Positions 35,407 through 44,717 of a stretch of DNA of 64,000 nucleotides are shown piece by piece. The translations under genes were made by a program, and so were the position numbers. This DNA is from Bog-950 sp044228435 (GTDB taxonomy: Bacteria; Bacteroidota; Bacteroidia; Chitinophagales; LD1), in contig JBGAUW010000023.1 of assembly GCA_044228435.1 (NCBI GenBank), positions 1 through 64,000 of the forward strand, read 5' to 3'. The notes beneath the pieces are model-generated. The model searched no databases and was not told the origin of the DNA. It saw only the letters and a list, made by a program, of their open reading frames with translations. Position 1 is the stretch's first letter, and every line of letters starts with the position of its first letter.

Positions 35407-38400
35407 TTAGTGAATGACTAATTTGCGTAACAGCTTGTCGTCGTTATGTTTTATGCGGATAAAATATTCCCCTTTTCTTAAATTTTTAACGGGTAGCATA
35501 TAATCGCTGCGGCCGGCGGGCAGACTAAGTTCCTCTGCTTCCATTATTACCTGGCCCTGTAAATTTACCATGTCAATAGTTACTTTACCACTTTTAGGTA
35601 GTATTAACCCCAGCGTAGCCGAAGAACTTGCCGGGTTTGGCGATGGGCCTATAAGCTGTAAAATATCGTTTAGCGATGCGCATTGTTTATTGTTGGCCAG
35701 GGTAGTTTCGGTTTCGCCATGGTTGGCTACTTTAACCTCTACGCAAACATAGGCGTTGGCGTTTTCGGCACCCACCACAAAATTGGCTTTAAATGTATAA
35801 GGCAAAAAGCCGCCCGGTGGCAATAACGTATCAATTTCTTCGCTCATTACACCACCGCTGCCTATGGTAGCATATACCTGCATATGAGTAACCAGCCGCT
35901 GGCCTACGTTGGTAATATAACCTATAACAGATACCAATACGGTGCCGTCTGACAGAGGCTGCGAAGTAGTTAGCACATCATCTACCGATACATCCAAATC
36001 AGTAACAATAACTTCAATTTTACCCTCGGCAGAATCAGTGCAGCCGTAAATGCTGTTTGCAATCAGTTTTATATCAAAAGTATCATTGCTGGTATAAGTG
36101 TGCGATGGGTTTACAGCATCATCGGTAGCGCCATCGCCAAAGGTCCAAAGGTAGCTGTCGGCATTTTTACTCTTGTTGGTAAAGCGTACATCTAAAGGTG
36201 CATCGCCATACAAAGGGGTAAAACTAAATGCTGCATCGGGCGTTGGTTTAATAAAAATAGTGCCGGTAGCGGTATCGGTACATCCGCTGGCAGAAGTTAC
36301 AGATAGTTTTATAGGATAGCTGCCCGTATCGGCAAAAAAGTATTGCGGCGTGCGTGTGTTTTTATACAGGGTGCCATTGATATTCCAGTTCCAGGTGTTT
36401 TGGTCTTCGTGTATAATAGAACTATCCAGAGGGGCATATAACTGGTCTTCGCAATTATATAAATGGCCGAATTTTGCCACCGGCGGAGGGTAAACTGTAA
36501 CCAGTTTATTTACTGTATCAATGCAGCCTATAGCATTTTGAACCTGCAGGTTTACAACGTAGGTGCCCGAATCGGTATAAAGGTGGTTGAACGTTTTTTG
36601 TGTGGTAACAAAGTTATCGCCGGTGTTCCAAAGCCATGAAACAATGGATAAGGAAGAAGTAATATCGCGGAAGGCGGTAGAATCGCCAAAGCAAATATTC
36701 TTAAACCCGAAATCGGCCTGAAAAGGTGCAAAAACTTCTATCGAATCTGTTTTTACATCGGTACAACCGGGGGTGTTGGTTACGGTAAGCATTACACCAT
36801 ATTTGCCGGGCTGGCTAAATACATAGCGCGAGTTGCGGGCAAATGATGTATCGCCGTTTATAAATCGCCAGTTCCAGCGGCTAAGCGTAGCGGGTAAAGA
36901 GGTTGAGCTCAAATCTAAAAACTGGGTTTCGGCCTGTGCGCAGGATACTTTTGATTGGAAATCGGCTACCGGTTTAAGATAGACTGAAAGATTTTTTGAT
37001 GCGCTGTTTACGCAACCCGAGTCGGTTCGGGCGGTTAGCGCAACATTAAACACACCAAAGGCCGGGAAAGTGTGATATACATTTTGCAGGTTAGAAGTAT
37101 CGCCGCCGCCAAAGTCCCAGGTCCAGCTAACAATGGCGTTACCCGCCGGTGGTATGGTGGCATCGGTAAATAAAACACTATCGGTAGCGCAAAGCACCGG
37201 GTTGGTAAACTCTACGTTAGGGGCGTAGCCTTTTATAGCTACATGAATAGTATCGGCAACTATGCAGCCATTGGCATTTACAGCCACTACACTATAGCTG
37301 CCGCTATCGGTAATTACCGTTTCGTTGGTAGCATCGCCGGTGCTCCACAGAATGTAGCTTAATGAATCGGGGTAAGTAAAATTTAAGCGGTTACCCGAGC
37401 AGAAAGAAGTATCGGCACCGAGTGTAAAATTTGGGAATGGATCTACAGTTACTGTAGTAACAGCCGAATTATAAAAGCAAGGTGAGGCATCTTTAATTCG
37501 TACCGAATAAGTGCCCGGCTGAGTGATAAATATGGAAGGGCTGGTTACATTGTTTGACCATAGGAAGGTATACCCTGAAGCCGGATAACCGGTGTTCCAC
37601 TCTACCGTATCGCGCGCGCACAGAAAAACGCTTGCCGGCAATTGCTTAAATGCAATTTGAGGCCTAACATTGATGGTGTCGGAAGTTTGTATGCCAAAGG
37701 CATCGGTTGCTCTAACCCAATAGGTGCCAAATGTAGTTGCATTGATGGTTGCTGTGGTTTCGCCGGTAGACCACAGGTAACTGGCAAAACAGCCACTGGT
37801 AGAAAGGGTAGCCGAAACACAAAAAGTAGCCATAATAGTATCGGGCCCTAAGTCAACGGGGGGTGTAAATTTATCGTGCAGATATTTTTCAGCCAAAACT
37901 CTCGAAGCAGAATCAAGTGAACTGTTATACAATAGAATTTCACCTATATCGCCTTTGTAGGAAGCTGCTAAATTGGGTAAGTCGGGCCTGGCCCCCAGGG
38001 TTGTTACGGAAATTGGCGAAACAGAAAAACATGAATAGTTGTTATTGGCCGGTGCATGTTGAATTTCGACAGAATTGCGGAACACATGGTCGCGTTGTAC
38101 ACTATAAATTCCAAAGCCTACGGGGTTTCCGCTGGTTAATGATCCATATAAACAATTACCGCTGGAATGATAGGTTCCAAACCCCGTACCATAAAAGCTG
38201 GAAGCTGCAATTACACCTTGCGCAGTACCGCCCAATACATACTGAATAGCATTGGTTGAAGTAACATAATTTCGAACCTGCAAACAAGTAAAATCGGCAA
38301 CGCTAACCGCCGGAAAAGCCATGTTGCTGGATGTGTTTAATCCGCCCTGGCCGGTAAAGTTTATAGTAGGTTTGCCACAAAGGCCGTTAGCTACCAGGTT

Positions 38401-38871
38401 AGGTTTATTGGTGGCGTTATTTTGGGTAGCTGTAATGCCGGCCGCACTTAAATCGCCCCAGGCTGAAACCTTGTTGGCGGCCGATGTAACGTTTTGTGCG
38501 GCATCCAGCCAAAGAACCAAACCATTTATCTGGCTGGGTTTAAATACCGAGAACTGCCTTGTGTAACTCCACAATTGAGGCGTTGCTGACTGGTAGGCCC
38601 GAATGCGCCAGTAATAGGATTGGCCAAATGCGAGCGATTTTTTTAAGCCGGTACCCGAGGTAGTAGTATCGAAAACAACTGCCACGAACGCAGCATCTGT
38701 AGCTACCTGCAATTGGTAGGATGTTGCGGCATCTACCACGCTCCACCTAAAGGTTGTTGCCGAGTCGCCATTGCCAACAAAATTATCTTTTGGCAAAACC
38801 AGGCGGTAGCTTTGGGCATACAAGGTGGTTAACAGCAAAGCAGCAAATAGAGTTAGTAGCGTTTTCTTCAT
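35407..38871 (-). CDS. LamG and multi-PKD surface protein with T9SS type A tag
   Basis: The start is set at ATG 38871 because MKKTLLTLFAALLLTTLYAQ is a complete signal peptide; five codons upstream are open. The protein has 1154 residues. An FnIII-like domain comes first (about 20-108; WRIRAYQSATPQLWSY), then a LamG/concanavalin-like domain (about 112-340; NGLVLWLDAAQNVTS, YKGDIGEILLYNSSL). Ig-like segments follow (YLWSTGETTATI, YTFLWSNNVTSP). Five PKD domains come next (for example SWTWDFGGGDTS, SYLWTFGDGATDD). An Ig-like or CARDB-type segment precedes the sorting domain (GPSPNPASSSATLGL, MVNLQGQVIMEA, LRKGEYFIRIKHN). It is a likely cell-surface binding protein; ligand unknown. Confidence 0.85.
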   Translation of the reverse strand: MKKTLLTLFAALLLTTLYAQSYRLVLPKDNFVGNGDSATTFRWSVVDAATSYQLQVATDAAFVAVVFDTTTSGTGLKKSLAFGQSYYWRIRAYQSATPQLWSYTRQFSVFKPSQINGLVLWLDAAQNVTSAANKVSAWGDLSAAGITATQNNATNKPNLVANGLCGKPTINFTGQGGLNTSSNMAFPAVSVADFTCLQVRNYVTSTNAIQYVLGGTAQGVIAASSFYGTGFGTYHSSGNCLYGSLTSGNPVGFGIYSVQRDHVFRNSVEIQHAPANNNYSCFSVSPISVTTLGARPDLPNLAASYKGDIGEILLYNSSLDSASRVLAEKYLHDKFTPPVDLGPDTIMATFCVSATLSTSGCFASYLWSTGETTATINATTFGTYWVRATDAFGIQTSDTINVRPQIAFKQLPASVFLCARDTVEWNTGYPASGYTFLWSNNVTSPSIFITQPGTYSVRIKDASPCFYNSAVTTVTVDPFPNFTLGADTSFCSGNRLNFTYPDSLSYILWSTGDATNETVITDSGSYSVVAVNANGCIVADTIHVAIKGYAPNVEFTNPVLCATDSVLFTDATIPPAGNAIVSWTWDFGGGDTSNLQNVYHTFPAFGVFNVALTARTDSGCVNSASKNLSVYLKPVADFQSKVSCAQAETQFLDLSSTSLPATLSRWNWRFINGDTSFARNSRYVFSQPGKYGVMLTVTNTPGCTDVKTDSIEVFAPFQADFGFKNICFGDSTAFRDITSSLSIVSWLWNTGDNFVTTQKTFNHLYTDSGTYVVNLQVQNAIGCIDTVNKLVTVYPPPVAKFGHLYNCEDQLYAPLDSSIIHEDQNTWNWNINGTLYKNTRTPQYFFADTGSYPIKLSVTSASGCTDTATGTIFIKPTPDAAFSFTPLYGDAPLDVRFTNKSKNADSYLWTFGDGATDDAVNPSHTYTSNDTFDIKLIANSIYGCTDSAEGKIEVIVTDLDVSVDDVLTTSQPLSDGTVLVSVIGYITNVGQRLVTHMQVYATIGSGGVMSEEIDTLLPPGGFLPYTFKANFVVGAENANAYVCVEVKVANHGETETTLANNKQCASLNDILQLIGPSPNPASSSATLGLILPKSGKVTIDMVNLQGQVIMEAEELSLPAGRSDYMLPVKNLRKGEYFIRIKHNDDKLLRKLVIH

Positions 38872-38989
38872 AAAGTTATAGTACAATAAATGTAATGTTT
38901 TTTACCCAAGTAAAATAACCTGTAATTAGGCGTAACTTACAGCCTTAGGAGCTGTTTTAGCAAACATGTTGCTAAACTAACTGCCTACT

Positions 38990-40135
38990 TTAGTTGACGC
39001 CGTAAAAGCTTTTAACTACCCCGGTAACTCTTAACAATTCGTCGGTAGTTAGACTAAAATAAAGCGGCAGACGCAATAGTTGGTTGGAATAGATGTCGGC
39101 ATTGGGCATTTCGTTATGGCTGTTTGGCTGATGCTGTAGCATAAACGGGCTTTTGTGTAGCGACAGGTAGTGAAAAACAGCCAACACATTATTCTCCCGT
39201 AGTTTTTCAATTAGCCCGTTACGCTCGGCATTGGTATTAATAACCAGGTAAAAAAGATGGGCATTGTTAGTGCTATAAGGCGGCAGATAAGGCAAACGCA
39301 GCAAACCCTTGTTTTGTAGAGGGGCTAACTGCTCAAAATAGCTGTTCCACAGCTGTGTGCGTTTTGCCTGTATGGTTTTAAGGTTTTCGAGCTGTGCATA
39401 TAAAAAGGCGGCAATAATTTCGGATGGCAGAAAAGAAGAGCCTATATCCAGCCAGTTGTATTTATCGGTTTCGCCCCTAAAAAACTGGGTGCGGTTAGTG
39501 CCTTTTTCGCGTATTATTTCGGCCCTTTCAATCAGCTTTTTGTCGTTAACCACCAGCATGCCGCCCTCGCCGGCAATTATGTTTTTGGTTTCGTGAAAAG
39601 AGAAAGCTGCTAAATGGCCTATGCCACCCAAAGGTTTGCCTTTGTAATAACTATCAATTGATTGCGCGGCGTCTTCTACCACATAAAGATTATGCTTTTC
39701 GGCTACCTGCATCACCACATCCATATTGCAGGCTATACCCGCATAATGAACCACTACAATGGCTTTTGTTTTAGGGGTTATAAGACCCTCTAAAAGATTT
39801 TCGTTCAGGTTGGGCCCGTCAGAACGGCTATCAACAAAAACTATTTTGGCCCCTCTTAATACAAAGGCATTAGCCGAAGAAACAAACGTGTAAGAGGGCA
39901 CAATAACTTCATCTCCCTCGCGAATGTCCAACAATATGGCGGCCATCTCCAGCGCATCGGTGCACGATGTGGTTAGTAAAACCTTTTTAAATCCGTAGGT
40001 TTCTTCAAAAAAGCGATGGCATTTTTTGGTAAAAGAACCATCGCCCGAAATTTTACCACTTTCTACGGCAGCCTTAATGTAAGCCAGTTCGTTTCCGGTA
40101 ATTGAAGGTTTATTAAAGGGTATACTATGCTCCAT
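38990..40135 (-). CDS. rffA: dTDP-4-amino-4,6-dideoxygalactose transaminase
   Basis: The enzyme is PLP-dependent and converts dTDP-4-keto-6-deoxyglucose to dTDP-Fuc4N, a precursor of the enterobacterial-common-antigen type sugar Fuc4NAc. The protein has 381 residues. PLP contacts are VVEDAAQSIDSYYKGKPLGG and the Schiff-base lysine in FSFHETKNIIAGEGG. The RffA-specific stretch REKGTNRTQFFRGETDKYNW and SSFLPSEIIAAFLYAQLE is nearly the same as I recall for E. coli RffA/WecE. It is divergent from the fdtA-like gene across a 281-base spacer (40136-40416) in which no clear promoter box was found. It probably feeds the same polysaccharide locus. Confidence 0.92.
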   Translation of the reverse strand: MEHSIPFNKPSITGNELAYIKAAVESGKISGDGSFTKKCHRFFEETYGFKKVLLTTSCTDALEMAAILLDIREGDEVIVPSYTFVSSANAFVLRGAKIVFVDSRSDGPNLNENLLEGLITPKTKAIVVVHYAGIACNMDVVMQVAEKHNLYVVEDAAQSIDSYYKGKPLGGIGHLAAFSFHETKNIIAGEGGMLVVNDKKLIERAEIIREKGTNRTQFFRGETDKYNWLDIGSSFLPSEIIAAFLYAQLENLKTIQAKRTQLWNSYFEQLAPLQNKGLLRLPYLPPYSTNNAHLFYLVINTNAERNGLIEKLRENNVLAVFHYLSLHKSPFMLQHQPNSHNEMPNADIYSNQLLRLPLYFSLTTDELLRVTGVVKSFYGVN

Positions 40136-40416
40136 TTTTTAAATCTAATTGCCATGGGTCACCTAAAAAATACAATACATCCTGTTGTAGGTGCCAACCT
40201 TTTGCGACCATGTAAACTTAGCATTTGCCGTTAAAAGTAGGCGCTAAATAGCTATGATTTATGTTATGACTGCCGTAAAACTGCTTAATTTTTAGGCAGA
40301 TTAATGCCTTAGTAAGCTAACTTTTAGCAAGTAATTGATAATATTGCTTAGCAGACTGTGCCTGCAAATTAAAACTGTCTGTAACTCTTTAATTAACCAT
40401 TTTAATAGAAAGCAAA

Positions 40417-40815
40417 TTGCAGCCAAAACTTGTAGAATTTTCTAAAATTGGCGGCCCACAATTGGGTTATATTTCGGTGGCCGAAAAAGAAACGTTGCCA
40501 TTTACAGTAAAGCGTATTTACTGGACTTATTTTACCCCCGAAGATGTTACCCGGGGCGGGCACTCGCACTACGATTTACAGCAAATTTTAGTAGCTGTAT
40601 CGGGTAAAATAATTGTAAAAACCGAAATGCTGAACGGCGATAAAGCGGAGTTTGTTTTAGATAAGCCCAACATAGGGCTATATATACCTAAAATGTGCTG
40701 GCGCGAAATGCAATACACGCATAATGCCGTGCAAATGTGTATTGCCAGTTTAGAATACACCGAGCTGGACTATATTAGAGATTACAACCAGTTTAAGAAT
40801 GAAAGTAGAGATTAA
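40417..40815 (+). CDS. fdtA: FdtA/WxcM-like sugar 3,4-ketoisomerase (cupin)
   Basis: FdtA isomerises dTDP-4-keto-6-deoxyglucose to the 3-keto sugar used for Fuc3N or Qui3N. The protein has 132 residues and a single cupin domain. It carries VKRIYWTYFTPEDVTRGGHSHYDLQQILVA, whose two histidines of GGHSHYDLQQ form the active site, then GLYIPKMCWREMQY and LDYIRDYNQF, all diagnostic. The start is TTG at 40417, because no ATG exists between it and the upstream stop at 40390. Its last 17 bases overlap the next gene, implying translational coupling. FdtA- and QdtA-type enzymes cannot be separated by eye. Confidence in the family is high. Confidence 0.85.
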   Translation: MQPKLVEFSKIGGPQLGYISVAEKETLPFTVKRIYWTYFTPEDVTRGGHSHYDLQQILVAVSGKIIVKTEMLNGDKAEFVLDKPNIGLYIPKMCWREMQYTHNAVQMCIASLEYTELDYIRDYNQFKNESRD

Positions 40816-41770
40816 GAGGTATACGGAAGATTTAAGAGGAGACTGGGATGGACTGGTAGCGGCATCGATTAACGGAACGTTTTTACATACGCGCTCTTTT
40901 TTTGATCATAATCCGCAAAACGCGAAAGATGATTGTTCGTTTGTTTATTATAAAAACAACAAACCGGTAGCGCTAATACCGGCAGCCCTTTACCAACGCA
41001 ACGAAAACTTGATATGGCACTCTCACCCGCGCTCTACGTATGGGGGGTTTGTGGTAAATACCGAAGTTGGCACTGAAGAAGCCATGGAAATGGTTGAATT
41101 GCTGGTTAATGAATGCAGGGAACTAAAGGTGCAGGAGGTAATTGTGCGCAACCCCTTTAGAATATTTAATAAGGCCCTGTGCGATGAAACCGACTTTGCC
41201 ATGTGGTACTATGGCTTTAAATTAAGTGCGCGCGAAGTAGAAATTGCAGTGCCTTTAAAAGGCGATATAACCGAATTGCGTAAAAAGTACGAAAACGGTA
41301 CTAAGTATAACGTAAAGAAGGCCGTAAAAACGGTAGTTAGCAGTATATCGGAAGATTACGAAACCTTTTGGCAAATACTGGAAACGAACCTGATGGAAAA
41401 GCACGGTAAAAAACCGGTGCACAACTACGAGCAGTTTTTGGAATTGAAAAGGAAAGTAGGCGATGATAGTATTAAGCTATTTGCCGGATTTATAGATGGT
41501 AAAATGGTTTGCGGTGTGCTGGTGTTTGTATTTAGTAAAGATATACACGCCCAATACATTGGCGCTGATAGCAACCACCAGGCTATAAGGCCGGTTAATG
41601 CAGTAATAGATTATATTATTGAATGGGCCAACGGGCAGGGCTACGAATACTTTAATTTAGGCACAGGCAGTTCGGAAGGCGGGCGCAATGTAAATTTAGG
41701 CTTGTTCCATTTTAAAGAAGGCTTTGGAGGAAGAGGAGTGTTGCGCGAAACTATGTCGCTAACTTTGTAA
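40799..41770 (+). CDS. FemAB/BioF2-like GNAT acyl- or aminoacyltransferase
   Basis: The protein has 323 residues. It shows the two-lobed GNAT arrangement of FemAB-like proteins: an N-terminal half with WDGLVAASINGTFLHTRSFFDH and ALIPAALYQ, then RKKYENGTKYNVKKAVK, the lobe hinge with a K-x-R/K helix, and a C-terminal half with LFAGFIDGKMVCGVLVFVF, AQYIGADSNHQAIRPVNAVI and FNLGTGSSEGG. It lies where fdtC, an acetyltransferase for the 3-amino sugar, sits in known Fuc3NAc operons, so it could acylate or aminoacylate the sugar; that is inference. It overlaps the upstream gene by 17 bases. Confidence 0.7.
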   Translation: MKVEIKRYTEDLRGDWDGLVAASINGTFLHTRSFFDHNPQNAKDDCSFVYYKNNKPVALIPAALYQRNENLIWHSHPRSTYGGFVVNTEVGTEEAMEMVELLVNECRELKVQEVIVRNPFRIFNKALCDETDFAMWYYGFKLSAREVEIAVPLKGDITELRKKYENGTKYNVKKAVKTVVSSISEDYETFWQILETNLMEKHGKKPVHNYEQFLELKRKVGDDSIKLFAGFIDGKMVCGVLVFVFSKDIHAQYIGADSNHQAIRPVNAVIDYIIEWANGQGYEYFNLGTGSSEGGRNVNLGLFHFKEGFGGRGVLRETMSLTL

Positions 41771-41778
41771 AACGCACC

Positions 41779-42723
41779 ATGGGTTTAAACGGAAGGGAGA
41801 TAATGCAGAACGGATATGTGCTGAATGCTGCGGAACATTTGTTGCCGCAGCTATGGCTATCGCCGTTTACCGCGCCCGACCTGCATATAAACAGGCATGC
41901 CCCTGCCAGTGAAAAATTCGGCACTTATATTCAAAGCAGATTTAGCGAATACAAGGCCTACTTTACCAAGAGCGGACGACATGCCTTGTACGAAGCGCTT
42001 GCTGATTTAAACTTAAAACCCACCGATACAGTTTCTATTATAACTACCTCGGGCAATTTTTATATAAGCAGTTGCGTTACCGGTGAGGTTGAAAAGTTTT
42101 GCACCTGGGATAGAGCCATAACGGAGAAAACAAAAGTAATTTTACTCAATCACGAATTTGGGTTTACGCACGATAATGCTGCAGATTATAAAAAGTATAA
42201 CCTGCCAATTATAGAAGACTGCGCTTACTCCTTTAACTCGAACAATGCAGCCGGTACTGCCGGGCACACAGGCGATTATGTGGTGTTTAGTATGCCCAAA
42301 TTTTTCCCGGTTCAAACGGGCGGGTTGTTACTTTCTAAAAATGAATTGACTCTTAAAACTCCGCTGGAAGAAAGTGAAGCAGACTACTTGAAAAATAGTT
42401 TAGGACATCATGTTGATTCAATAGATTGGATGTGCCAAAAGCGGCAGGAGAATTATGCTTATGCAACCCAAAAGTTTAGCGATTTAGGTGCTAGCCCACG
42501 TTTTATACCCGAAGGGGCCAACGTACCGGGCGTTTTTATGTTTAACCTACCTCCCAAATTAGATGCTGCAAGACTGAAAACATTTTTTTACCGACAAGGG
42601 GTAGAATGCAGCGTTTTTTATGGAGAGCAGGCATTTTTTTTACCTTGCCATCATAAAATTACCGCGCAGGATATTGATTACTTTTACGAGATTTTGAAAT
42701 ACTTTATTCATCATTCGGTTTAA
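41779..42723 (+). CDS. divergent DegT/DnrJ-like PLP protein
   Basis: The protein has 314 residues, shorter than the usual 360-380 for sugar aminotransferases. PIIEDCAYSFNSNNAAGTAG matches the PLP-ring aspartate segment, and FSMPKFFPVQTGG matches the Schiff-base lysine segment, although the common SFHxxK form is replaced. Residues such as KSGRHALYEALADLNLKPTD stand where the substrate-binding N-terminal region usually is. It may be an active aminotransferase with another substrate or a lipid- or sugar-modifying relative. Start alternatives are ATG 41779 and ATG 41803. It is flanked by the FemAB-like and the formyltransferase genes with spacings of a few bases, so it belongs to the same operon. 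Confidence 0.65.
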   Translation: MGLNGREIMQNGYVLNAAEHLLPQLWLSPFTAPDLHINRHAPASEKFGTYIQSRFSEYKAYFTKSGRHALYEALADLNLKPTDTVSIITTSGNFYISSCVTGEVEKFCTWDRAITEKTKVILLNHEFGFTHDNAADYKKYNLPIIEDCAYSFNSNNAAGTAGHTGDYVVFSMPKFFPVQTGGLLLSKNELTLKTPLEESEADYLKNSLGHHVDSIDWMCQKRQENYAYATQKFSDLGASPRFIPEGANVPGVFMFNLPPKLDAARLKTFFYRQGVECSVFYGEQAFFLPCHHKITAQDIDYFYEILKYFIHHSV

Positions 42724-42725
42724 CT

Positions 42726-43577
42726 ATGGGGTATATTTTTTTTGGAGGCAAACAAATTGGCTCACACATACTGCAAAAGCTGATTGAAGATGGTAGTTTG
42801 CCATTGGCAATAGTTAGTTACCAGGATATTATAGACCCTGCTGTTTTAGAGCTTGCCAAACAAAAGGGTGTACGTGTTTTACAAATTGAAAAGTTTAAAA
42901 AAAGCGTTGAGCAAATTCTGGCATTAGTGAAAGACGTGAATGCCGATATGTTTGTAAGTGTGGCGTTTCCTTTCATTTTACCCGGCGAGGTACTTAGGAG
43001 TGTAAAATATCCAATAAATGTGCATTCTGCCGAGATACCTAAATACCGCGGTTTTCACCCCCTAAGCGCAGCTTTTGCCAACGATGAACCACGGCAAGGC
43101 ACTACTGTGCATTTGATGACAGAAGAAGTAGATGCCGGTAAGATTATACTACAGGATTTTGTGCCGGTTAGCAACGAAGATGATATTGTTACCATCCGCA
43201 CAGCGCTTACTGAGTTATCGTATAAACTTTTAAAACAAGCGCTTAAGCAGGTAGCGGATAATAAGCTGGAACTTAGGGACCAAACCGGTGAAGTTTTAGG
43301 TGCGCCTAAACGCACACCGGAGGATAGCAAGATTGATTTTGCGCAACCCTCGCGCAAACTACATAATTTTATAAGGGCATTGGTAGACCCTTACCCCAAT
43401 GCGTTTGGGTATACAGATGATGGAAGCACTGTTAAGATTAAGAAGAGTATTGCCAGTAATAAGCCGGGTGTTATTTTAGATAAAACCCTTGGTGGTAAAT
43501 ACGTAGTGTCTACTGCCGATGGGGTGGTATTAGTTGAGTTAGATAAAGATTTAAAAATTGGAGATACAATAAAGTAA
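42726..43577 (+). CDS. sugar N-formyltransferase (methionyl-tRNA-formyltransferase fold)
   Basis: The protein has 283 residues. The formyltransferase signature is present with catalytic Asn-His in INVHSAEIPKYRGFHP and the Asp in TVHLMTEEVDAGKII. The first is normally NIHPSLLPKYRG, so a small change is seen before the conserved KYRG. A C-terminal subdomain with RKLHNFIRALVDPYPNAF and KKSIASNKPG is like the oligomerisation or substrate tail of sugar formyltransferases. True Met-tRNA formyltransferase genes are usually elsewhere with def, whereas this one is between two sugar aminotransferase-like genes with two-base spacing. It is inferred to formylate dTDP-Fuc3N or dTDP-Qui3N. Confidence 0.82.
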   Translation: MGYIFFGGKQIGSHILQKLIEDGSLPLAIVSYQDIIDPAVLELAKQKGVRVLQIEKFKKSVEQILALVKDVNADMFVSVAFPFILPGEVLRSVKYPINVHSAEIPKYRGFHPLSAAFANDEPRQGTTVHLMTEEVDAGKIILQDFVPVSNEDDIVTIRTALTELSYKLLKQALKQVADNKLELRDQTGEVLGAPKRTPEDSKIDFAQPSRKLHNFIRALVDPYPNAFGYTDDGSTVKIKKSIASNKPGVILDKTLGGKYVVSTADGVVLVELDKDLKIGDTIK

Positions 43578-43579
43578 CT

Positions 43580-44686
43580 ATGACAGTTCCCTTTCTCGAT
43601 TTAAAAAAAATTAATGGCCGTTACCAGCGCGAGTTTTCGCAAGCTTTAGATAAGGCTATAACAAGCGGCTGGTTTATAATGGGCGAAGAACTTTCGGCCT
43701 TTGAAAAAGAATTTGCTGCCTATTGCCAAACCGGACATTGTATAGGCGTTGCCAATGGCCTTGATGCGCTTTTTATTAGTTTGAAAATGTTAGGCATAGG
43801 TAAAGGCGATGAGGTAATTGTGCCCTCTAATACTTACATAGCTACCTGGCTGGCGGTGAATATGACAGGTGCTACACCCGTACCTGTAGAGCCGCGTGCC
43901 GATACTTATAATATTAACCCCGAACTGGTTGAGCAGAAAATAACCAAACATACAAAGGCTATTATGCCCGTGCATTTATATGGCCAGGCCTGCGAAATGG
44001 AAGCCATAATGAAAATTGCAAAGGCGCACAATTTATATGTGGTGGAAGATAATGCCCAGTCGCAGGGGGCTACCTGGGGCGGCAAGGTAACCGGTAGCTT
44101 TGGCGATATTAACGGAACTAGTTTTTACCCAGGTAAAAATTTAGGTGCCCTTGGCGATGGCGGGGCTATAACTACCGGCACTAAAGAACTTGCAGAGCGC
44201 ACCGCTGCCTACCGCAACTATGGTTCGCAAAAAAAATATTATAACGAGGTGCAGGGTATTAATTCGCGCCTGGATGATTTGCAGGCCGCTTTTTTACGCA
44301 TTAAATTACGTGCATTAAGTGCTGACAATGAAAAACGCCAGGCTATAGCCACCCGCTATAATGAATTACTTGAAGGTGTAGGCGATTTAATTTGCCCTAA
44401 AGTGGCCACCGGCGCTACGCATGTTTACCACCTGTATGTAATACGCACTAACAAGCGCGATGCATTGGCTGAGCATTTAAAAAAACACGACATAGGCTGC
44501 CTGGTACATTACCCTGTGCCGCCACACTTGCAGCAGGCTTATGCTGATATGAATTTTAAAAAAGGCGATTTTCCTATAAGCGAAACTATAGCCGAAACCT
44601 GTTTAAGCCTTCCGCTTTGGCCGGATATGACGGATGCGGAAACGGAAGCTGTAGCAGCAGCCGTTAAATCTTTTTACACAAGTTGA
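43580..44686 (+). CDS. fdtB: dTDP-3-amino-3,6-dideoxyhexose transaminase (FdtB/QdtB-like)
   Basis: The enzyme transfers an amino group to the 3-keto sugar formed by the FdtA-like isomerase, with PLP. The protein has 368 residues, full length. MTVPFLDLKKINGRYQREF starts the FdtB-type N-terminus. SGWFIMGEELSAFEKEFA, VANGLDALFISLKMLGIG and DEVIVPSNTYIATWLAV are typical. The PLP aspartate is in VVEDNAQSQGA and the Schiff-base lysine in FYPGKNLGALGDGG. It starts two bases after the formyltransferase and is followed by the flippase, so it is part of one operon. Whether the product has galacto (Fuc3N) or gluco (Qui3N) form is set by the isomerase and cannot be told here. Confidence 0.85.
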   Translation: MTVPFLDLKKINGRYQREFSQALDKAITSGWFIMGEELSAFEKEFAAYCQTGHCIGVANGLDALFISLKMLGIGKGDEVIVPSNTYIATWLAVNMTGATPVPVEPRADTYNINPELVEQKITKHTKAIMPVHLYGQACEMEAIMKIAKAHNLYVVEDNAQSQGATWGGKVTGSFGDINGTSFYPGKNLGALGDGGAITTGTKELAERTAAYRNYGSQKKYYNEVQGINSRLDDLQAAFLRIKLRALSADNEKRQAIATRYNELLEGVGDLICPKVATGATHVYHLYVIRTNKRDALAEHLKKHDIGCLVHYPVPPHLQQAYADMNFKKGDFPISETIAETCLSLPLWPDMTDAETEAVAAAVKSFYTS

Positions 44687-44717
44687 TTGGATAGCACTTG
44701 CCGTAAAAAACGTGTAA

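Noticed and set aside
42726..43577. Methionyl-tRNA formyltransferase (fmt)
   Set aside because: The fold fits, but the gene is embedded in a sugar operon with two-base spacing, has a changed active-site context (NVHSAE), and no def gene is near.
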